64,000 nt of DNA. It comes from Haematobia irritans. Taxonomy: Eukaryota; Arthropoda; Insecta; Diptera; Muscidae. The DNA lies in contig NC_134399.1 in the NCBI RefSeq assembly GCF_050003625.1, positions 224,744,975 through 224,808,974 of the forward strand, given 5' to 3'. Positions 44,972-56,093 of this stretch are shown one piece after another; position 1 is the stretch's first letter, and each line of letters opens with the position of its first letter. Below the pieces are notes generated by a model, which saw only the letters and a program-made list of their open reading frames with translations, was not told where the DNA came from and made no database searches. Position numbers and translations under genes: made by a program.

Positions 44972-47560
44972 AACAGGTATATAAAGCAGTAAATTCGGCC
45001 GGGCCGAATTTTAAATACCCACCACCATGAACCAAATATGATAGTTTACTTTGAAAACTCTTCGTCGTAATGGGTTACTTGATAATATATAGAATTGTAG
45101 GGGGTTTGATGTCAAATCTTCTCCTAGGCAAGTCAGTTCCCGAAGACAACCTTTAAAGATTCTACCTATGAATACCAGATCAGATTCTGGATTTATGAAA
45201 ACCAATTTTGTTTGAGTTTTAGAGAAATTATAAACATATCGTGTATATGATGAAATTACGCCTCGATTTAAAATTTTAAATATGTAGATTTTTTCCGCCA
45301 TTATTTAAATACGATGAGTAAAATCTGGAAATTCTACTTTCAGTTTGAAGCAATTTTCATGATCAGTGCGCCTGCTATACCCTAGAAGTGTTTTCTTTTT
45401 TGTGATACGTAATTTTAGACAAGCAAAGTTTTCTTTTGACACAAATTTTAGAGACAATAGTTGAATAAACGAAAATGCTTTATAAGAAAAGAAAATTTCG
45501 TTTGTCTAAATTTTCATTATAGATTACTAATTTCCAGCAAATCGGATAAAAACTACGGATTCTAGAAGCCCATGAAATAAAGCCGGGAGATCGGTGTATA
45601 TGGGGGCTACACCAAAACATGGACCATAGGCACCATTTGCTACTCACATATTTGTGATCTTAAAATACCTCCAGATTTTCAATTTCAAACAAATCGGCTA
45701 GAAAATATAGTTTCTAGACGCCCAAGAAGTAAAAATCGAGAGATCAGTCTATATGGGGGCTATACCAAAAAATGGGCACCTTTTTCGGCACACCTTTTCG
45801 GCATACATTTTCGGCACACCTTTTTATGGTCCCAAAAGAACTCTACACACAAAAAAAAATTTTCTGATTCAATCACGAAATTAATTGATCCAAATAATTT
45901 TTTAATTGAAATGTCTTCAATCACAGAATTGATAGTATCAATTAAAAAATTAATTGACAGTCAATTAAAAAATTAATTGATCCAATTAAATATTTAATTG
46001 ACACTATTAATTTGTGTGCTTGATTTTTATTTCAATTAAAAAATTTGTTGAATCAATTAAATTTTTAATTGAATATTTTTTAAAACTCAATTAAGATTTT
46101 AATTGGAAAAATTTTCGTGAAATTTTTTTCTGTGTAGATTTTCAATTTCAGGAAAATCGGATAGAAAATATAGTTTCTAGAAGCCCAAGAAGCAAAATCG
46201 GGATATCAGTCTCTATGGGGGCTATATCAAAACATGGACCGATGAGCACCATTTTCGGCACACCTTTTTATGGTCCTCAAATACCTCTAGATTTCCAATT
46301 TCAGGCAAATCGGATGGTAAATATAGTTTCTAGAAGTCCTAGAAGCAAAATCGGGATATCGGTCTATATGGGGGCTGTACCAAAACATGGACCGATACGG
46401 ACCATTTTCGACACACCTCCTTATGGTCCTAAAATACCTCTAGATTTTCAATTTCAGACAAATCGGGTAGAAAATACTGTTTCTAGACGCCTAAGAAGCA
46501 AAATCGGGAGATCGGTCTATATGGGGACCGATGGGTACCATTTTCGGCACACCTATTTATGGTCCTCTAATACCTCTATATTTCTAATTTCAGGCAAATT
46601 GGATAAAAACTACGGGTTTTATAGGCCCAAGACTCCAAATCGGGAGGTTGGTTTATATGGGGGCTATATCAAAACACGGACCAATGAACACCATTTTCGA
46701 CACACCTCTTTATGGTCCCAAAATACCTCTAGATTTTCAATTTCATACAAATCGGATAGAAAATACTGTTTCTAGACGCGTAAAAAGCAAAATCGGGAGA
46801 TCGGTCTATATGGGGGCTATACCTAAACATGGACCGAAGCGGACCATTTTCGACACACCTCTTTATAGTCCCACAATACCTCTAGATTTCTAATTTCAGG
46901 CAAATCGGATGGTAAATATAGTTTCTAGACGCCCAAGAAGCAAACTCGGGAGATCGGTCTATATGGGGGCTATATCAAAACATGGACCGATACTGACCAT
47001 TTTCGACACACCTCCTTATGGTCCTAAAATACCTCTAGATTTTTAATTTCAGACAAATCGGGTAGAAAATACTGTTTCTAGACGCCTAAGAAGCAAACTC
47101 GGGAGATCGGTCTATATGGGGGCTATACCAAAACATGGACCGATACGGACCATTTTCGACACACCTCTTTATGGTCCGAAAGTACCTCTGGATTTCCAAT
47201 TTCAAGCAAATCTGATAAAAACTACGGTTTTTATAGGCCCAAGACCTCAAATCGGGAGGTCGGTTTATATGGGGACTATATCAAAACTTCGACCGATATA
47301 GCCCATCTTCGAACTTGAGCTGCCTGCAAACAAAAAACTAATCTGTGCCAAATTTCGGGACGATAGCGCCATTATTGAAGGCCGTAGCGTGATTACAACA
47401 GACAGACAGACAGACGGACATGCTTATATCGTCTTAGAATTTCTCCCTGATCAAGAATATATATACTTTATATAGTCGGAAATCGATATTTCGATGTGTT
47501 ACAAACGGAATGACAAACTTATTATACCCCTGTCACCATTTTATGGTGGTGGGTATAAAA
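44972..47560 (-). mobile_element. DINE-1-like element, family G (G4)
   Basis: Begins AACAGGTATATAAAGCAGT with the hairpin TTCGGCCGGGCCGAA and ends ATGGTGGTGGGTATAAAA. It has about nine central units (45560-47300) with GGGAGATCGGTCTATATGGG, many at 153-bp spacing, then a CAGACAGACAGACGG tract at 47401. An M element is inserted at 45846. Confidence 0.78.
45846..46134 (+). mobile_element. M-family MITE, 289 bp, TA target duplication
   Basis: TA at 45844-45845 and 46135-46136 flanks CACACAAAAAAAAATTTTC..TTTTTTTCTGTG. The neighbouring G units supply the empty site (CCTCTAGATTTTCAATTTCA, 46437). Layout as at 32673. Confidence 0.85.
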
Positions 47561-48376
47561 AATGAATGGTCAAGAAAACACACTCAAAACAAAGTTTACT
47601 TGGATCCAAAGATTTTGATTTTCCCTTAAGGATTTTGGTTTTGATTCCGAGCCAAACATGCGGCATCTTTAAAATAAAGACATATTTAAAATTATGATAC
47701 AGACCTCATTTAAAAAAGTTTTAATTATCTTTTCGCCGTATATTAATAAAGCGATTCACATACAAACAAATGCCATATTACAAATCCAAATTATGACGGA
47801 TACTTCAAAGTAACAATGTTTCCGAAATTCACAAAAAAAAAAAATAATCAAATATGCTAAATCCTCAAAATAAGTCTTAGCCCATATTTGAAACGTATTT
47901 ATCTTAAACCTAAAGATTCAATATTTCAGTTACGATTTTTTTTAAATCAAAAACGTGTTTCTTTACTTTACGGAAAATTTGCCTTAGTTCAAAGTCATGG
48001 GACTTTAACGGAGGGGCGCAAATTATTCCAATTGTTGTGTCCTAAATTTAACGAAAAAAAATTTGAAGCTAAGATTAGAAACTTTATTTTAATTACATTT
48101 TTGTTATTTTAAAGAAATTTGTCCTTAATGTTTTGTAAATTGTGCATCCTCAAATTTAGGGTGCACAATCCTTAATATAACGTAAATATTTTTTCAGTTC
48201 AGGTACATGATTTTCCCGACAATGTACTGGTCTCACACTACATCGGTTAAATAATAGGACATGTTTGTGGCATTTGAGATCCGTTTCAATGTTTATTTAT
48301 TTTAACTACTCAGGAAGTTCTTTTAATTAAATGTTTTTAACTTGGCTTTTTAAAGGGTAATTTTGAATTTATGTTA
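47561..48376. other. E-like remnant and F fragment
   Basis: Positions about 47581-48206 follow family E (CACTCAAAACAAAGTTTACTTGG, TTGATTCCGAGCC, ending AATATTTTTTCAGTTCAGG). Positions 48285-48375 resemble F (ACTACTCAGGAAGTTCTTTT). No gene. Confidence 0.5.
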
Positions 48377-49518
48377 TTATACCCTTCACCACTACTGTGG
48401 TACAGGGTATAATAAGCTGTGCATTTTTATGTAACGCCAAGAAGGAAAAGTCTCAGACCCAGCGTTTAGTACACCGATCGTCTTAGAATTCAATTCTGAG
48501 TCCATTTAGCGATGTCCGTCTGTCTGTCTTGTGCAAAATTTCAAGCAACTCAGGGCAAAACTCTGGCTTTTGAGGCCATATAAATCCAAATCGGACGAAA
48601 GATATATATGGGAGCTATATTTAAATCGGAACCGATTTTAACCAAATTAAGCACACTTAACGATACTATTAAACGTACTTGTTGTGCAAAATTTGAAGCA
48701 AATCAGGGCAAAACTCTGGCTTTTGGGGCCATATAAGTCCAAATCGGTGGAAAGATATATATGGGAGCTATATCTAAATCTGAACCGATTTCAACTAAAT
48801 TTGGCACAATTAACGATACTATTAAACGTACTCCTTGTACAAAATTTTAATCAAATCAGGGAAAAACTCTGGCTTTTGAAGCCATATAAGTCAAAATCGG
48901 ACGAAAGATATATAGGGGAGCTATATCTAAATCTGAACCGATTTCAACTAAATTTGGCACAATTAACGATACTATTAAACGTACTCGTTGTGCAAAATTT
49001 GAAGCAAATCAGGGCAAAACTCTCGCTTTTGGGGCCATATAAGTCCAAATCGGACGAAAGATATATATGGGAATATATAAATCTGAACCCATTTAGCTGA
49101 TATTTGGCAGTTTTTACGGGACTGACAAAACATTCAGATGTACAAAATTTGAAGAACGTCGGTTCATAAATACGTGAATTATGATCAAATCGGTGATTAC
49201 TATATATGGCAGCTATATCTAAATCTGAACCGATAATTTCCAAAATCAATAGCGATTGTCTTCTACCCGAAGAAAGACGTTATGTCAAATTTGAGGACGA
49301 TCGGACTTAAACTGCGACCTGTACTTTGTGCACAAAATTACATATACAGACAGACGGACGGACAGACAAACAGACGGACATCGCTAAATCGACTCAGAAT
49401 TTAATTCTAAGCCGATCGATATACTAAAAGATGGGTATATGACAATTATTTCTTGGCGTTACATACAAATGCACAAACTTATTATACCCTGTACCACAGT
49501 AGTGGTGAAGGGTATAAA
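48377..49518. mobile_element. Double-ended family A element with long inverted ends
   Basis: Both termini are the TATACCC end: TATACCCTTCACCACTACTG on the left and its inverse CAGTAGTGGTGAAGGGTATA on the right. The inverted similarity continues for about 150 bp through the GTCC/GTCT tract. Central family A units fill the middle. The GC-hairpin/ACTTGTT end is absent on both sides. Confidence 0.7.
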
Positions 49519-49972
49519 GATGTCAACGGTGCATTAAAAATCGGTTTTACGTAAAGATGCCCATTTCAGATTGTCTGATATCAAAAATTGTTTAAGAATA
49601 CATTTTCTGGAAAAACAATTATAAAAAATAAATTACAAAAAACAAATTACAAAAAACAAAGTGTTCCGTATTTGGTCTTCAATTAGTGTTAATTCTTCTC
49701 AACTACACGCAGAGAAGGAATATGATTACCCCCAAACATGTTTCAAAAGCCTATTGTTATATTTCTGGCAGTGTTGAAAACACCGTAAAAAAACAACATT
49801 TTTCTCTTGAAATATGTGTGGAGTGTTTGTATAAGTCGTTCTTCCCTTGCAAATGTTTTCTGGGATATATGTGTGGGTGTTTGTGTGTGTGTGAAACAAC
49901 ATTTTTATATGACAAAGCATACTTTCAGGCTGTCAAATTAAAATCCCCCAATTTGTACGCTTTCATTTGCAG
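49519..49972. other. Probable first intron of the 50.0-kb gene, with foldback remnant
   Basis: Ends with a plausible acceptor (CTTTCATTTGCAG, AG at 49971-49972). Positions 49706-49825 are a left half of the foldback element intact at 55677-55926 (CACGCAGAGAAGGAATATGA), preceded by TA. I could not find a start exon here. Confidence 0.45.
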
Positions 49973-50658
49973 CAATAAAATCTAGACTTTCGAAAACCAA
50001 ATTCAAAAGACAACAAAGCAGAAGAAACGAGACAATTGAAACATCAATTTTGTCACCCATAGTGTTAACAGACCCAGTAAACATTTCACCAAAAAATCAC
50101 AGTACCTTATATCAAACTGACTCACCATATCCCATACGCCGTGATAACTCAACCGTTGAAGTGTTCGATGTGATCGATGAAAATGAAACAAAGGGACGTA
50201 CGTTCTCAATAATTGGCGATTTTATCGATAGTATTACACCACGATGTGTCAGACCATGTACCGTAGAGGCTTATGTAAGAAATATCTGTTGCGAGACAGT
50301 TGTGTTAATCCCACCTCCTCAACCCAATGTGTGTTGCCAACAGCCAATTACGCCACCGCCACCCAGTCTCTGTTGTGGTCCTCAACCAAATCCTGGCTAT
50401 ATTCCATACTATCCGCAGCAGCCATTTGCACAAGGAACTGCAATACCGCCACCAACAACTGAGCGCCCTCTTGTCATTCTCCCCTCTCCGACACGGGCCG
50501 TTGTGGTCGTTGGTCAACCTTTGTATAATCAATATCCTTTACTACATACACAATGCTGTCCCACCTGTAGCAACCAGGGATATTATGGACCAGCACCCTG
50601 TGGACCCTATAATGTTGGAAGAACTGGACCATTAATGTATTCTCCGCCCATGGGCTGA
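49973..50658 (+). CDS. Cys/Pro-rich protein, paralogue 1 (terminal exon)
   Basis: The frame is open from 49942 and ends TGA at 50656-50658. There is no in-frame ATG before the conserved region, so the start must be in an upstream exon. A good acceptor at 49971-49972 would begin this exon in phase 1, giving about 227 codons. Residues numbered from the exon start: a basic segment (1-20), then the core module at 58-121 (NSTVEVFD, GRTFSII, TPRCVRPC, ICCETVVL, NVCC; Cys pattern C-x3-C-x9-CC-x13-CC), a short Pro-rich linker, and a C-terminal motif with QCCPTC and GYYGPAPC. The neighbouring gene at 56094 shares every one of these elements. The Cys pairs suggest a secreted, disulphide-bonded protein; the function is not recognised. 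Confidence 0.7.
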
Positions 50659-50771
50659 GAAGGCAATGAACTTAGGTTAATTTAGTCTAATGTATATCTT
50701 GATATTATTATTATTTTTTTTTTAATTAATTTTTGTACTTCATAAAGAATTTTTGTACCGTGGATGGATAC

Positions 50772-50777
50772 AATAAA
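50772..50777 (+). other. Polyadenylation signal of paralogue 1
   Basis: AATAAA, 114 bases after the stop, followed within 15 bases by the T/G-rich AAGTTGGTATGCC. Confidence 0.65.
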
Positions 50778-50779
50778 AG

Positions 50780-51099
50780 TTGGTATGCCTAAAAATATGA
50801 CGTGGATTCAAATTGTACTTTTATGGAAATATTTTGTGTTCAAAACCAAAATATAAATCTCATATAATTTCATTTTTATACTCTTACCTATATTCACTAT
50901 CACAGTGGTTCTAAACCGTTTTTTTTTTTTTTTTTTTTGGAAATAATAGGTTTGTTCGCGTACTTTTCCAGTAAAAAAATATCCAGTAAAAACTACCAAG
51001 AGAGTAAGAGTGTATTTTACTCTCTTTTGCTTAAAATTGGTGAAAGTACGGCATTCAGTAACTATTTGCATATTCAAAATTTATGATTCTAACCCCCAT
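50780..51099. other. Spacer with poly-T tract
   Basis: A T-run at about 50920-50938. No gene or repeat family recognised. Confidence 0.5.
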
Positions 51100-51284
51100 T
51101 TTCATGAGGCTCCGTTAGTGCTCCGTTAACTAACGAACTTTTAAACCATATTATAGACGTAGCTGTCTTCTTGCCTATATATTCCATATGCCGAAAAATT
51201 TTCAGTTAAAGTTAACCGGAGAGAAGATATTTGCAATTTACTTTCTGTTAACTGCGAGTTAAAGCCTAACGGAGCTACATGAAA
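51100..51284. mobile_element. Small MITE with GCTCCGTTAG ends
   Basis: Starts TTTCATGAGGCTCCGTTAG and ends CTAACGGAGCTACATGAAA; these are inverted complements with two mismatches. About 185 bp, non-coding. The target duplication is not certain because the palindrome extends into the flanks. Confidence 0.65.
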
Positions 51285-51382
51285 TTGGCCGTAAAACAAT
51301 AAAAACAGAAAACGAGTCCTGTTTTTTAAATTTCCAATTGCAGTTGCGGAACATGGACCTTGTACTGGTGCTTTGTTTGATT

Positions 51383-51697
51383 CATAGACCAAGGAAGGCA
51401 TAGACATCTTAAGTGAATTCACGCGCTGTAGTTTGTGTGCACACCGTAGATGGCTCTTTTTCGTCTGCAATTGAGTGATTTTTTTTTTTGAAACACCAAA
51501 TATGGTAAAAGCATATAAAATGCTATAAATGCACACCTTTTTTGTAATACAAATTGACTGATTTGTACGGTAATTCTCGTTTTCCAAAAAGAAATTGAGT
51601 CACTTGTCCGCGCAATTGAGTGAAATGACTGCGCACTGCAAATAAACAGAACCATGGTGAATTATCAAAGTATGTCTCTATATTTTCTTGGTCTATG
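51383..51697. mobile_element. Candidate 315-bp MITE
   Basis: CATAGACCAAGGAAG at the left and TTTTCTTGGTCTATG at the right form an 11-bp perfect inverted pair (CATAGACCAAG). The flanks GTTTGATT and GTTTGTTA agree at six of eight positions, possibly a worn hAT-type duplication. The interior has repeated AATTGAGTGA/AATTGAGTCA motifs. Confidence 0.4.
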
Positions 51698-52144
51698 GTT
51701 TGTTATCAACAACCAGCTGGCAGCGTATGCTATGGTTTGCAAGATTTTACTGGGGAAAAAATCTCTAGCAAAAACTTGCAATTTCTCTATCTCATAACTG
51801 TCAACTGTAGTCTCTCTCCGGCTCTCTTTTGCTGGCTTTTTGGGGTAAACGAATTACTCCCAGTAAAAATTTTTGATAATTATCAAAAATTATCGGGTTC
51901 TCGAACGGACCTAATATCGACATAATCTCTGTGTGAATGCTGAAGTTGTTCTAAGATTGTGGGTCCCTTGTAACTTGAGGATGTTGAAAGTTGATCACCT
52001 CGGCTCTATGAAATTTTGTTTTAGCTGTCCAATCCACAATTACGAACCGATTTCGATGATTTTTTTTTGCGCTTGACGATACTATCAATTGTACTCTTTA
52101 TACAAAATTTAGGTTACGCAACGCAAATTTCATTAAATAATAAT
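51698..52144. other. Intergenic, no feature recognised
   Basis: Mixed sequence up to the next family A element. Positions 52030-52110 resemble a family A unit (AACCGATTTCGATGATTTTT, then TGACGATACTATCAATTG). No gene. Confidence 0.45.
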
Positions 52145-53480
52145 AAACAAGTAAGGAAAGTCTAAAGTCGGGCGGGGCCGACTATATTATACCCTGCACC
52201 ACTTTGTAGATCTAAATTTTCGATACCATATCACATTTGGAACAAACCTATATATAAAGGTTTGTTCCAAATACATATATTTAAATATCACTCGATTTGG
52301 ACAGAATTTGATAGACTTTTACAAAATCTATAGACTCAAAATTTAAATCGTCTATTGCACTAGGGTGGAACACAATATTAGTAAAAAAATATGGGAAACA
52401 TTTAAATCTGAAGCAATTTTAAGGAAACTTCGCAAAAGTTTATTTATGATTTATCGCTGTTTTAGAAGTTTAGGAAAATTAGAGTCATTTTTACAACTTT
52501 TTGACTAAACAGTGGCGATTTAACAAGGAAAATGTTGGTATTTTGACCATTTTTGTCGAAATCAGAAAAACATATATATGGGAGCTATATCTAAATCTGA
52601 ACCAATTTCAATCAAATTTGGCACACATGACTATATTACTAATTGTACTCCTAGTGCAAAATTTCAACCAAATTGGGCCAAAACTCTGGCTTCTGGGGCC
52701 ATATAAGTCCATATGGGGCGAAAAATATATATGGAAGCTATATCTAAATCTAAACCGATTTCAATCACATGACACATGACTATACTACCAATTGTACTCC
52801 TTGTGCAAAATTTCAAGCTAATCGGGATAAAACGGTGGCATCTGGGTCCATATAAGTGCATATCGGGCGAAAGATATATATGGGAGCTATATCGAAATCT
52901 GAATCGATTTCAACCAAATTTGGCACGCATCGCTACAATGCTAAATCTACTCCCTGTGCAAAATTTCAACCAAATTGGGCCAAAACTCTGGCTTTTAGGA
53001 CCATATTAGTCCATATCGGGCGAAAGATATATATGGGAGCTATATCTAAATCTGAACCGATTTCAATAAAATTTTGCACACTTGAATATACGACTAAGTC
53101 TTATGTTTGTACAAAGTTTCAAGCAAATCGGTATAAAACTCGTGCTGATGGGTCCATATTAGTGCATATCGGGCGAAAGATATATATGGGAGCTATATCT
53201 AAATCTGAAACGATTTCTTCCAAAATCAATAGGGTTCTATTCTGACCCAAATTAGGAACATGTGCCAAATTTGAAGGCGATTGGACTTAAATTGCGACCT
53301 AGACTTTGATCACAAAAATGTGTTCACAGACAGACGGACGGACAGACGGACATGGTTATATCCACTCAGGGACCCACCCTGAGCATTATTGCCAATGACA
53401 CCATGTGTCTATCTCGTCTCCTTCTGGGTGTTACAAACATATGCACTAACTTATAATACCCTGTTCCACAGGGTAAAAAA
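52145..53480 (-). mobile_element. DINE-1-like element, family A (A5)
   Basis: Starts AACAAGTAAGGAAAGTC with the GGGCGGGGCCGAC hairpin. It has about five central units, a CAGACGGACGGACAGACGG tract at 53329, and a slightly shortened end CCTGTTCCACAGGGTAAAA. Confidence 0.75.
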
Positions 53481-53984
53481 AAATTTATAATATTTGCTTT
53501 AAAAACTTTTTTCATTATATTTAGGACAAGAATCTTTGAAATTTTCCTAGTTAATGTTTTAAACTAAGAAACATTTTCCTTAGAGTAAAGAAACATATTT
53601 TTAACTTTTCTAATATATTGAATCTTTAGAATTAAAATAAAAATGCTTCACATATGGGCTAGGACTTATTTTGAGGTTTTTGAATATTTGGTATAAAGAT
53701 TTTTTTTTAGAATTAAGAACACAGTTTAATTTTAAGTATCTGTGATATAATTTGACATGTTAAAGTGGTATTTCTTTGTACGTGAATGGCTTTATTCATA
53801 TATCACAAAAAAAAATTCAATAAATGAGATCCTAATTTTAATTTTATTAGTCCTAGAATCAATAACAAACCCCTTAAAGGAAAATCAAAATCTTTGGTTC
53901 AAGTAAACACTGTTTGAGAGTGGCTTCTGGGGCGTAAGTTATATATGGGAAATACATCTAAACCGATTTCAACCAAATTCGGTA
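53481..53984. other. E-like remnant
   Basis: Positions 53490-53915 are a reversed, diverged E copy (AAAATCTTTGGTTCAAGTAAACACTG at its end). No gene. Confidence 0.45.
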
Positions 53985-55200
53985 GCCGTACCTAGAATGT
54001 TAGGTCTCCTACTTGTGTAAAAATTTTCATGTAATTTGTATGAAATTAGAGATCTAGAGATATTTAATGGTCCTCCGGTCCATGTCTATATATATATACC
54101 TCACCATATACACTGAAAAAAGACATGCCCGGTTCCAAAGATTTTGTCTTTACTTTAAAAATTTTGGTATTGATTCCGAGCCAAAGAAGCGGTGAATACA
54201 AGTAAGGATACTTTTAAGACACAATTCTCTTTGGGTTTTGTGTACTTTCTTCTAGGAAGCAAATTTTAATTTTTCATTTTGTCAGCTTTTTTTCTTCTTA
54301 TGCCATCAAAGTCCTTTAAAACCGAGTTAACGACAACTTTATTTCCCCAATTAAGACTCGACTTCCAGTAGAAATTATGCTATGTTTCAAGTAAGAAACG
54401 TCCTATTTTTGCAAGATTTTTTGCTTTGTAATCAAGATGCAAAAAGACAACAAATTTAAAGACAATTCCATTAAATTTAAGGAATTTTTCTGAATAATTA
54501 ATGTCAAGTTTACCTTAGCCCAAACATTTTTTTTTCATATTATGATACCCATTTTTAAGTCAAATCACTTAATTACAAGGACAAAACGATTTCATTGAAA
54601 AGATTATCGACTTTTGGACAAGGAAAAAAAAACTTTATATTAAAGAAATACGTCTTCTATGCTAAGCAAACTGGGCATTCGTATTTTAAAGACATGAAAT
54701 CGTTGACCTCACGACAATATTGTTTTCAGTGTACCGATTGCCCGATTTTACTTCGTAAGGGCATGGTAGCCGCAATTTTTATCCGATTCGCTTGAGATTG
54801 AACATGTGGATGTATTTTAACTCCATATACGCAAGAAATTAAATTCCTGTCTAGAAAACGAAATTTTAGAAATTTGGTTTAAAATGTTTGTTTCAGGAAA
54901 TTGAACCATATTTTTTTTATATATTTACAATCGTAATGAATTAGGAAAATAAACAGGAAATATAGGTGCTAAAAACATAGGTTATCCACCTGAGTCCCCA
55001 CATATAAACCGACTCCAGATTCCAAATTCTCAAACTTGCCGTTATTTTAATTCAATTTTCCTTAAAATTGGAAAACTTGAGGGTATGGTCGCAATTTTCC
55101 TCCTTATTTGTTGAAATTTGGAATCCTTAAAATTGGAGTCCTTGTTTTGGTGTAGCCCCCACAGGGACTGACCTGTCGATTTAACTTCTTGAGTGTAAAG
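53985..55200. mobile_element. Very diverged family G copy split by E
   Basis: Isolated G motifs survive on both sides of the E element (GATCTAGAGATATTTAATGG and GGTCCATGTCTATATA before; GATTGCCCGATTTTACTTCG and TTTGGTGTAGCCCCCACAG after). No ends are preserved. Confidence 0.4.
54111..54731 (+). mobile_element. MITE family E, 621 bp, TA target duplication
   Basis: CACTGAAAAAAGACATGCCC on the left and CAATATTGTTTTCAGTG on the right, flanked by TA at 54109-54110 and 54732-54733. It is an inverted relative of 42460-43120, sharing TTGATTCCGAGCCAAAGAAG. No coding frame. Confidence 0.78.
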
Positions 55201-55676
55201 CCGTATGAATAAATAAATAGAATTAAGATCGCGAATGCGATATTTTCAATTTTCTTAAACGCTTAGACCAAAACTTTAAGATTAATTTTAATTTAATTGG
55301 CGCCTTAAAAATATATATGCATACACAAAGAAAAATTGATTAAAATTTGTTTCCACCAGTGTATGTCTAAGGTGAAACATACTATATTTGAACAATACAA
55401 ATAATATTTTGTTTGGACCAATCCTGAAAATATATATCCTGGGGTATATGTTACGTAAGTGAGGGTGTAGTATTTATATCCTATACTGGCCACCCACGTC
55501 ACTATTAAACAGAACACTTCGTGAATACCTTCACGCACCATACAACATAATTAAAATTTAGCCAATGAGACCTTTTCATAAATATAAAGAAATATTTTCA
55601 ACGCGATAATGAAAATTTTGCATACATTGTATAAATATTTCGTTATACAACAGATAACTCATTACAATAAAGAATA
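55201..55676. other. Intergenic with C-like remnant
   Basis: AT-rich with scattered ATATTTTGTTTGG/TATATGTTACG motifs like family C (55420-55465, ending GAGGGTGTAG). No gene or start exon for the 56.1-kb gene was identified. Confidence 0.4.
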
Positions 55677-55926
55677 CACGCAGAGAAGGAATATGATCAC
55701 CTTAAACAAGATTCAAGAGCAAAATATTATTTTTGTATGGTGATCATGTACCAAGTTTGTCACAAAAATGTTATTTTCTCGTCAAATATAACCTGCTTGC
55801 CGAAATCAGATACATGATTTCCGAGAAAATAACATGGTTGCGAAAACCATTCTACATGGTCACCACCCAAAAATAACATTTTGCTCTAAAAACATGTTTG
55901 AGGTGATCATATTCCTTCTCTGGGTG
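55677..55926. mobile_element. 250-bp foldback MITE, TA target duplication
   Basis: Starts CACGCAGAGAAGGAATATGA and ends CATATTCCTTCTCTGGGTG, with TA at 55675-55676 and 55927-55928. The two halves are inverted copies for roughly 100 bp (GTGATCATG and CATGGTCACC, TTATTTTCTCG and CGAGAAAATAA), so the RNA or single strand would form one long hairpin. Partial copies are at 8690-8763 and 49706-49825. Confidence 0.8.
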
Positions 55927-55928
55927 TA

Positions 55929-56093
55929 GTTTCATTGTATTTACGAAATAGTCTCGTTAGCTCAATTTTAACTACAAATTTCATTAATGTTACAAAAATA
56001 TTTTTAACAATGTATAATGTTGTTTTCATTGTATTTGGCGTTTATTTCAATACAAATAAAATTTTATGCTCTTCTATTTGCTTCCTTTTTCAG
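55929..56093. other. 3' part of the presumed first intron of the 56.1-kb gene
   Basis: Ends with a strong polypyrimidine tract and acceptor TTGCTTCCTTTTTCAG (AG at 56092-56093). A hydrophobic frame beginning ATG near 56015 is not joined to the gene by any suitable donor. Confidence 0.5.

Noticed and set aside
46215..46893. Frames of 186 and 81 codons rich in GPKIPLDFQF
   Set aside because: These are translations of family G tandem units; no start context, splice sites or end signal.
49731..49985. 99-codon frame before paralogue 1
   Set aside because: It runs through the foldback MITE remnant and the splice acceptor in a different frame from the conserved exon.
56015..56093. Signal-peptide exon for the 56.1-kb gene starting at the ATG near 56015
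   Set aside because: It runs through the polypyrimidine tract of the acceptor, and no donor in phase 1 is available.
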